From contig DAISVV010000091.1 in NCBI GenBank assembly GCA_036840015.1, forward strand, positions 1-11,417: a stretch of 11,417 bases of DNA, read 5' to 3'. Numbering within the stretch: the first letter of the stretch is position 1; the number at the start of each line of letters is the position of its first letter. A model generated the notes under the pieces. The model ran no database searches and had not been told where the DNA came from. It worked only from the letters and a program-made list of their open reading frames with translations. The translations under genes and the position numbers were made by a program. The DNA is from SZUA-430 sp036840015. Its GTDB lineage: Bacteria; Pseudomonadota; Alphaproteobacteria; Micropepsales; Micropepsaceae. Positions 6,601 to 11,417 of this stretch are shown here, in pieces.

Positions 6601-6760
6601 ACCCATGAAAATCTGGGGTAATTTAGTCTTGATGTAATAAAATTCGTAAACTGGTCTGTAAGAGGAAAAAACAGATTTGAATCTTTACTTATCAACGCCG
6701 AATTGTGATGCCAAAAGGCGACATGGTTTCAACAAGGTCATGAACACGATTTAATGGGGA
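6601..6760. other. AT-rich intergenic patch without recognisable gene
   Basis: By hand count about 59 of 160 bases are G or C (37%), far below the flanking genes. It holds small inverted repeats, such as AGATT-TG-AATCT at 6673-6684, and one GANTC site (6679-6683). I find no ORF of protein character. The longest frame starting with ATG and not overlapping ppdK is ten codons (6605-6637), without a ribosome binding site. It may act as an upstream promoter or protein-binding region for the hydrolase gene. Nothing identifies it as a mobile-element remnant. Confidence 0.5.
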
Positions 6761-6806
6761 AAACAGTCACCCCAACACCTGCTGGGACGCGCACGACCCA
6801 CCGCCA

Positions 6807-6824
6807 GCCCGGTCTGACCCGGGC
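6807..6824. other. Inverted repeat between the ppdK terminator and the AT-rich patch
   Basis: GCCCGG (6807-6812) and CCGGGC (6819-6824) form a perfect six-base-pair stem around a six-base loop. It lies beyond the T-run that should end ppdK transcription. A further GGCAT/ATGCC pair (6839-6843/6852-6856) lies between them. These may be backup termination structures or incidental. Confidence 0.3.
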
Positions 6825-6846
6825 CGGTCCGCGTGATAGGCATCTC

Positions 6847-6920
6847 AAAAAATGCCAGAAAACAGGGCTTTTCGCGCCTTGTGTCCGAACAAGGCTTGCG
6901 CCGGCGGCCTTGCGGCCGCC
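6847..6920 (-). terminator. Compound terminator downstream of ppdK
   Basis: In the ppdK direction, starting eight bases after the stop codon, there is GGCGGCC-GCAA-GGCCGCC (6920-6903), a seven-base-pair stem with a GNRA-type loop. A second seven-base-pair hairpin follows, GCCTTGT-TCGGAC-ACAAGGC (6895-6876). A third, weaker structure, AAAAGCC paired to GGC(A)TTTT, runs into TTTTTT (6852-6847). The last hairpin plus T-run looks like a Rho-independent terminator, and the first two may shield the mRNA 3' end from degradation. Confidence 0.65.
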
Positions 6921-6928
6921 AGACGCCC

Positions 6929-9583
6929 CTACCCCAGCGCCGCCTGGGCAGCCGCAAGCCGGGCGATCGGCACCCGGAAGGGTGAGCACGAGACATAGTC
7001 GAGCCCCGCGGCCTCACAGAAGCGGATCGAGGCAGGGTCGCCGCCGTGCTCGCCGCAGATCCCAAGTTTCAGGTCAGGCCGGGCCTTCCGCCCACGCTCC
7101 TTCGCAATGCGGATGAGCTCGCCCACCCCTTCCGTGTCGAGGCTGACGAACGGGTCGTTCGGCAGCAGCCCCCGGCTGACATAGTCAGGCAGGAACTTGG
7201 AAGAGTCGTCCCGGCTGAGCCCGAAGGTCGTCTGCGTGAGGTCATTGGTCCCGAACGAGAAGAACGCGGCGGACTGCGCGATGTCCCCGGCCCTCAGTGC
7301 CGCCCGCGGCAGCTCGATCATGGTGCCTACCAGGTAGGAAAGCCGCCGCCCCGTCTCCCCCTCGACAGCCTTGGCCACGGCATCGACCCGCGCCTTGAGG
7401 AAGTCGAATTCGCCCCGCATGGCGATCAGGGGGATCATGATCTCGGCGCTCAGGGTCTTGCCGGTCTCGGTCTCGACCTGCACCGCCGCCTCGAAGATGG
7501 CCCGCGCCTGCATGTCATAGATCTCGGGGAACGACACGCCCAGCCGGCAGCCCCGATGACCCAGCATCGGATTGAATTCAGAGAGGTCCTCGAGCCGGTT
7601 GCGCAACTTGCCAGCCTCGATCCCAAGCGTCCCGGCCACTTCGTCGACCTCGTGCTCCTTGGGCAGGAACTCGTGCAGGGGCGGATCAAGCAGGCGGATC
7701 GTCACCGGCAGGCCGGCCATGATGCGGAACAGCTCCACGAAGTCCTTGCGCTGGTGCGGCAGCAGCTTCGCCAGCGCCGCATCCCGCCCACCCTTGGTGT
7801 CAGCCAGGATCATGCGCCGCACGTCGTTGATGCGCTCCTCGTCGAAGAACATGTGCTCGGTCCGGCAGAGCCCGATGCCCTCGGCCCCGAAGTCGCGCGC
7901 GTGCCGCGCATCCGACGGCGTCTCGGCATTGGCCCGTACCTTCATGCGCCGGAACCCGTCAGCCCAGCCCATGAGGGTGGCGAAGTCACCCGACAGCTCG
8001 GGCTGGATCGTTGGCACGCGGCCCTTCATGACCTGCCCCGTCGAGCCGTCGATGGTGATGACCTCACCCTTCTTCAGCGTCTGCCCGGCCGCTGTCACGA
8101 CCTGGCGCGTATAGTCGATCCGAAGGCCGCCGGCACCCGACACGCAGGGCCGCCCCATGCCGCGGGCGACGACGGCCGCATGGCTCGTCATGCCGCCACG
8201 CGCCGTCAGGATGCCGCGCGCCGCGTGCATGCCATGGATGTCCTCGGGGCTTGTTTCAATGCGCACAAGAATGACATCCCGCCCGTCGCCTGCCAGCCGC
8301 TCAGCCTCGCCGGCATCAAAGACGATCTCGCCTGAGGCTGCCCCCGGCGAGGCAGGCAGGCCCGAAGCCAGCACCTGCCGCGGCGCCTTGGGATCGAGCG
8401 TGGGGTGCAGCAGCTGGTCGAGAGAGGCAGGATCGATCCGCTTGACCGCTTCTGCGCGGGTGAGCACGTTCTCGGCTGCGAGGTCGACGGCAATCTTGAT
8501 GGCAGCCTTCGCCGTGCGCTTGCCATTGCGCGTCTGCAGCACCCACAGCCGCCCCTTCTCGATGGTGAACTCGATGTCCTGCATGTCGCGATAATGCGCT
8601 TCGAGCCGGCGCACGTGGTCATGGAATTCCTTGAAGACCTCCGGCATCTTTTCCTCAAGCGACAGGTCCTGGGCACCACTGACCGCACGCTCGCGCCGTG
8701 TCAGCGACTGGGGCGTCCGAAGTCCGGCCACGACATCCTCGCCCTGCGCATTCAGCAGGTACTCGCCATAGAGCGCCGCCTCACCGGTCGAGGGATTGCG
8801 CGAAAACGCAACACCCGTCGCCGAATCCTCGCCCATGTTGCCGAACACCATCGCCTGGATGTTCACCGCCGTGCCCCAGTCATCCGGGATGTTGTGGAGC
8901 CGCCGATAGGTGTTCGCCCGCGCATTCTGCCACGAGCCGAAAACCGCCCCGATCGCGCCCCAGAGCTGCGCCGCCGGGTCCTGCGGGAAGTCAGTTCCAA
9001 GCTCTTCACGGACCTTGGCTTTGTACTGACCCACGAGGTTTTTCCAGCCGTCTGCATCGACCTCGGTGTCGAGCGACAGGTCATGCTCTTCCTTGTAGGA
9101 CCCCAGCAATTCCTCGAAGTGCTCATGCCCAACACCCAGCACGACGTCGCTGTACATGGTGATGAAGCGCCGATAGCTGTCATAGGCAAAGCGGGGATTG
9201 CCGGTTTCCCGGGCAATCGCCTCGGCCGTGGCGTCATTGAGCCCGAGGTTGAGCACCGTATCCATCATGCCCGGCATCGACGCCCGCGCCCCCGAACGAA
9301 CGGACACGAGCAACGGGTTCGATACATCACCGAATGTACGGCCCGTCAGCCGCCCGATCTCGACGAGCCCCGCCTCGACCTCCGCCTTCAGCGCGTCAGG
9401 ATAGGTTTTGCCGTTCTTGTAGAAATGGGTGCAAACCTCGGTCGTGATGGTAAAGCCGGGAGGTACTGGCAACCCAAGGCTGGCCATCTCCGCAAGATTG
9501 GCCCCCTTGCCACCCAGGAGCTCCTTCATCTTCGCGCTGCCATCAGCCTTGCCGCCGCCGAACCCGTAGACCCATTTCGTCAT
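6929..9583 (-). CDS. ppdK: Pyruvate, phosphate dikinase
   Basis: An 884-residue, full-length PPDK, which reversibly interconverts pyruvate + ATP + phosphate and PEP + AMP + diphosphate in the cytoplasm. The N-terminal ATP-grasp domain opens with WVYGFGGG and LLGGKGANLAEM (about 22-35). The phosphohistidine domain has GGMTSHAAVVARGMGRPCVSG, with catalytic His468 next to Thr466, the residue modified by PPDK regulatory proteins in other organisms. The C-terminal PEP/pyruvate TIM barrel has GLCRTEHMFF, FGTNDLTQTTFG and GICGEHGGDP with catalytic Cys843. Length and the start MTKWVYGFGG separate it from PEP synthase. The start at 9583 is chosen over an ATG at 9598 because GGAAGG lies seven bases upstream of it. 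It is transcribed alone, divergent from the antiporter gene, and closed by a compound terminator. Confidence 0.98.
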   Translation of the reverse strand: MTKWVYGFGGGKADGSAKMKELLGGKGANLAEMASLGLPVPPGFTITTEVCTHFYKNGKTYPDALKAEVEAGLVEIGRLTGRTFGDVSNPLLVSVRSGARASMPGMMDTVLNLGLNDATAEAIARETGNPRFAYDSYRRFITMYSDVVLGVGHEHFEELLGSYKEEHDLSLDTEVDADGWKNLVGQYKAKVREELGTDFPQDPAAQLWGAIGAVFGSWQNARANTYRRLHNIPDDWGTAVNIQAMVFGNMGEDSATGVAFSRNPSTGEAALYGEYLLNAQGEDVVAGLRTPQSLTRRERAVSGAQDLSLEEKMPEVFKEFHDHVRRLEAHYRDMQDIEFTIEKGRLWVLQTRNGKRTAKAAIKIAVDLAAENVLTRAEAVKRIDPASLDQLLHPTLDPKAPRQVLASGLPASPGAASGEIVFDAGEAERLAGDGRDVILVRIETSPEDIHGMHAARGILTARGGMTSHAAVVARGMGRPCVSGAGGLRIDYTRQVVTAAGQTLKKGEVITIDGSTGQVMKGRVPTIQPELSGDFATLMGWADGFRRMKVRANAETPSDARHARDFGAEGIGLCRTEHMFFDEERINDVRRMILADTKGGRDAALAKLLPHQRKDFVELFRIMAGLPVTIRLLDPPLHEFLPKEHEVDEVAGTLGIEAGKLRNRLEDLSEFNPMLGHRGCRLGVSFPEIYDMQARAIFEAAVQVETETGKTLSAEIMIPLIAMRGEFDFLKARVDAVAKAVEGETGRRLSYLVGTMIELPRAALRAGDIAQSAAFFSFGTNDLTQTTFGLSRDDSSKFLPDYVSRGLLPNDPFVSLDTEGVGELIRIAKERGRKARPDLKLGICGEHGGDPASIRFCEAAGLDYVSCSPFRVPIARLAAAQAALG

Positions 9584-9710
9584 GGCTGGACCTTCCATTC
9601 CCCGTCAGTCTGTCAGGACTTGCCATGTGCGATGCAGCAATTCAAGCGAACCAACAGGTTGATTTGCCGGCACACGATGTTATGTCCGACAGGAATCGAG
9701 GAATATTCGC

Positions 9711-11417
9711 ATGCCGCACGAGACACCGCTCATTGCGACAATTTCCATCGGCCTGGGCCTGGCCTTCCTTCTGGGGCTGATCGCTCAGCGAATACGCCTG
9801 CCCCCAATCGTCGGCTACCTGGCCGCCGGGATTATTGTGGGACCCTTCACGCCAGGTTATGTCGCAGACCAGAAACTGGCCGTGGAACTGGCGGAGATCG
9901 GGGTGATCCTGCTCATGTTCGGTGTTGGCCTTCACTTCTCCCTGAAGGACCTGCTGTCCGTTCGAGCCATTGCCATCCCCGGCGCCATCGGCCAGATCGC
10001 CGTCGCCACCGCAATGGGCACGGTCCTTGCGTTGCTGCTGGGCTGGTCAGTCGGTGCAGGCGTCGTTTTCGGGCTTGCCCTGTCGGTAGCAAGCACGGTG
10101 GTTCTTCTGCGCGCACTGCAGGAACGCAGGCAGGTTGAAACGGAAAAGGGAAGGATCGCCGTCGGCTGGCTGATCGTGGAAGACCTGGTCATGGTGATGA
10201 CGCTGGTCTTGCTGCCGCCGCTGGCAGCCCTGCTGGGGGCTACACCAGCACCGTTGAACGGCATCCCGGAACAAGCGGCATCATCGCAAAACCTTTGGTC
10301 CGTCCTGGGCATGACCGCCTTGAAAATAACCCTCTTCGTAGCCTTGATGCTGGCACTTGGCCGCAAGGCAATCCCCTGGGTTCTTCACTACGTCGCGCAC
10401 ACCGGCTCACGGGAACTCTTCCGGCTGGGCGTGCTCGCCATCGCTCTGGGCGTGGCTTTCGGATCCGCCAAGCTCTTCGGCGTTTCCTTCGCGCTCGGCG
10501 CATTCTTTGCAGGCATGGTGTTGGCCGAATCGCAATTGAGCACGCAAGCCGCCAAGGAAACCCTGCCGCTGCGCGACGCTTTCGCCGTTCTCTTTTTCGT
10601 CTCGGTCGGAATGCTGTTTGATCCCTCGATCCTGCTCAGCGACCCGCTGACTGTCATCGCAACATTCATCATCATCGCCTTCGGAAAATCGCTCGCGGCA
10701 TATTTCATCGTCAGGTCGGCAGGTCACCCGCGGAGTGTTGCCCTGACGATTTCAGCGAGCCTCGCGCAGATAGGCGAGTTCTCGTTCATTCTCATCGTGC
10801 TCGCCGTGAACCTCGCCATCGTCCCGGAGCAGGCAAGAGACCTCGTCGTCGCCGGCGCAATCATGTCGATCATGTTCAACCCGCTCATGTTTTGGTACAT
10901 CGACCGTCTTGAGGCGCAGCGCTCAACAGCCAAGGCAAAGTCACAGCCCCCAATCGACCAGATGGCAGCAGGCGCCCCAGACCCCTGCACGCCCCCATTG
11001 GGACAACCTGCCGCAACGCCTCCAACCGAAATCGACCAGGTCTCGCCGACCAGAAAATCGGGGCACACAATACTGATCGGAGCAGGACGGGTGGGCTCCA
11101 TCATCAGCGACCGTCTTGCAGAACTCCAGATACCCTTCGTTCTTGTTGACGAAGACCTGGTGAAAATCGAGGCTGCCCGTGCCCGCGGGATCGAGAGTTT
11201 CATCGGACCGGCCGGCGAACGCACCACGCTTGAGCTGCTCAACCTCGGAAGCGCCCGCTGCCTCATCACGGCCATACCCGACGCTTTCGAGGCTGGACAT
11301 CTCGTGGAGGCAGCACGCAAGGCCAATCCCGCGATCAGGGTCATCGCGCGCGCTCACGACAAGCAGGCGATCGACTATCTCAAGGGCGTGGGCGCCGACG
11401 AAGTCCTGCTGGGCGAG
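9711..11417 (+). CDS. ybaL: YbaL/KefB-type CPA2 cation:proton antiporter with RCK domain, 3' end outside window
   Basis: The frame is open from ATG 9711 to the last base (569 residues visible). The start MPHETPLIATISIGLGLAFLL, then GPFTPG, ELAEIGVILLMFGVGLHFSLKDL and LPLRDAFAVLFFVSVGMLFDP, match E. coli YbaL closely from memory. Residues 1 to about 398 form the multi-helix CPA2 exchanger domain, including the VEDLV motif with Glu157-Asp158 in the ion site region. A proline/alanine-rich linker (about 402-450) joins it to a TrkA-N/RCK domain. That domain has GAGRVG (457-462) and Asp480 for NAD(H) binding, and RAHD near 547. It should exchange K+ or Na+ for H+ at the inner membrane under nucleotide control. 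Only a short C-terminal tail should be missing. The likely ribosome binding site is GAGG, nine bases before the ATG. A weak TTGATT-N16-TATGTC (9659-9686) is the only promoter-like match. Confidence 0.92.
   Translation, partial: MPHETPLIATISIGLGLAFLLGLIAQRIRLPPIVGYLAAGIIVGPFTPGYVADQKLAVELAEIGVILLMFGVGLHFSLKDLLSVRAIAIPGAIGQIAVATAMGTVLALLLGWSVGAGVVFGLALSVASTVVLLRALQERRQVETEKGRIAVGWLIVEDLVMVMTLVLLPPLAALLGATPAPLNGIPEQAASSQNLWSVLGMTALKITLFVALMLALGRKAIPWVLHYVAHTGSRELFRLGVLAIALGVAFGSAKLFGVSFALGAFFAGMVLAESQLSTQAAKETLPLRDAFAVLFFVSVGMLFDPSILLSDPLTVIATFIIIAFGKSLAAYFIVRSAGHPRSVALTISASLAQIGEFSFILIVLAVNLAIVPEQARDLVVAGAIMSIMFNPLMFWYIDRLEAQRSTAKAKSQPPIDQMAAGAPDPCTPPLGQPAATPPTEIDQVSPTRKSGHTILIGAGRVGSIISDRLAELQIPFVLVDEDLVKIEAARARGIESFIGPAGERTTLELLNLGSARCLITAIPDAFEAGHLVEAARKANPAIRVIARAHDKQAIDYLKGVGADEVLLGE

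Noticed and set aside
6605..6637. Ten-codon frame MKIWGNLVLM on the plus strand in the AT-rich patch
   Set aside because: It has no ribosome binding site and is too short to support. AT-rich DNA yields such frames by chance.
7046..8335. 429-codon open frame on the plus strand
   Set aside because: It lies wholly antisense to ppdK, which has a complete, motif-rich product. The translation is low complexity and rich in Arg, His and Pro, as expected from a GC-rich opposite strand.
8405..10138. 577-codon plus-strand open frame spanning ppdK and the start of the antiporter gene
   Set aside because: It overlaps two confidently assigned genes in other frames and shows no domain. It is a by-product of few stop codons in GC-rich DNA.

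Overview
This 11.4 kb window reads as ordinary chromosomal DNA from an alphaproteobacterium. Coding DNA is GC-rich. The pyruvate phosphate dikinase, the membrane-anchored SleB-type wall hydrolase and a TTGAT-N4-GTCAA (FNR-class) site ahead of feoAB all fit that group. The order or genus cannot be fixed from the sequence alone. No tRNA, rRNA, CRISPR array, insertion sequence or phage gene was seen.

Layout. (1) At the left edge is the C-terminal two thirds of a FAD-linked 2-hydroxyacid dehydrogenase (+), facing tail-to-tail a Gfo/Idh/MocA NAD(P)-dependent oxidoreductase (-). (2) Divergent from the latter is the ferrous iron operon feoA-feoB (+), with a 4-base overlap and no feoC. The shared 145 bp intergenic region carries an FNR-type palindrome placed as a class II activator site, plus a direct repeat. 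(3) Convergent with feoB is a lipoprotein FKBP-type prolyl isomerase (-), divergent from a short-chain dehydrogenase (+, GTG start). (4) The SDR ends 4 bases from the end of a signal-anchored SleB-type cell wall hydrolase (-). (5) Then comes a gene-free stretch of about 650 bases (6280-6928). It holds the hydrolase's probable promoter and long hairpin-rich leader, an AT-rich patch (about 37% GC) and the terminator of the next gene. (6) Full-length ppdK (-) follows, divergent from (7) a YbaL/KefB-type CPA2 cation:proton antiporter with a C-terminal NAD-binding RCK domain (+). Its frame is open to the right edge.

The genes are mostly independent housekeeping units: organic acid oxidation, anaerobic Fe(II) uptake, envelope protein folding, wall turnover, the PEP-pyruvate node and K+/H+ homeostasis. 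Only feoAB is a clear operon. I found no convincing undescribed multi-gene system. The points most worth a second look are non-coding: the feoAB control region and the structured leader of the wall hydrolase gene.
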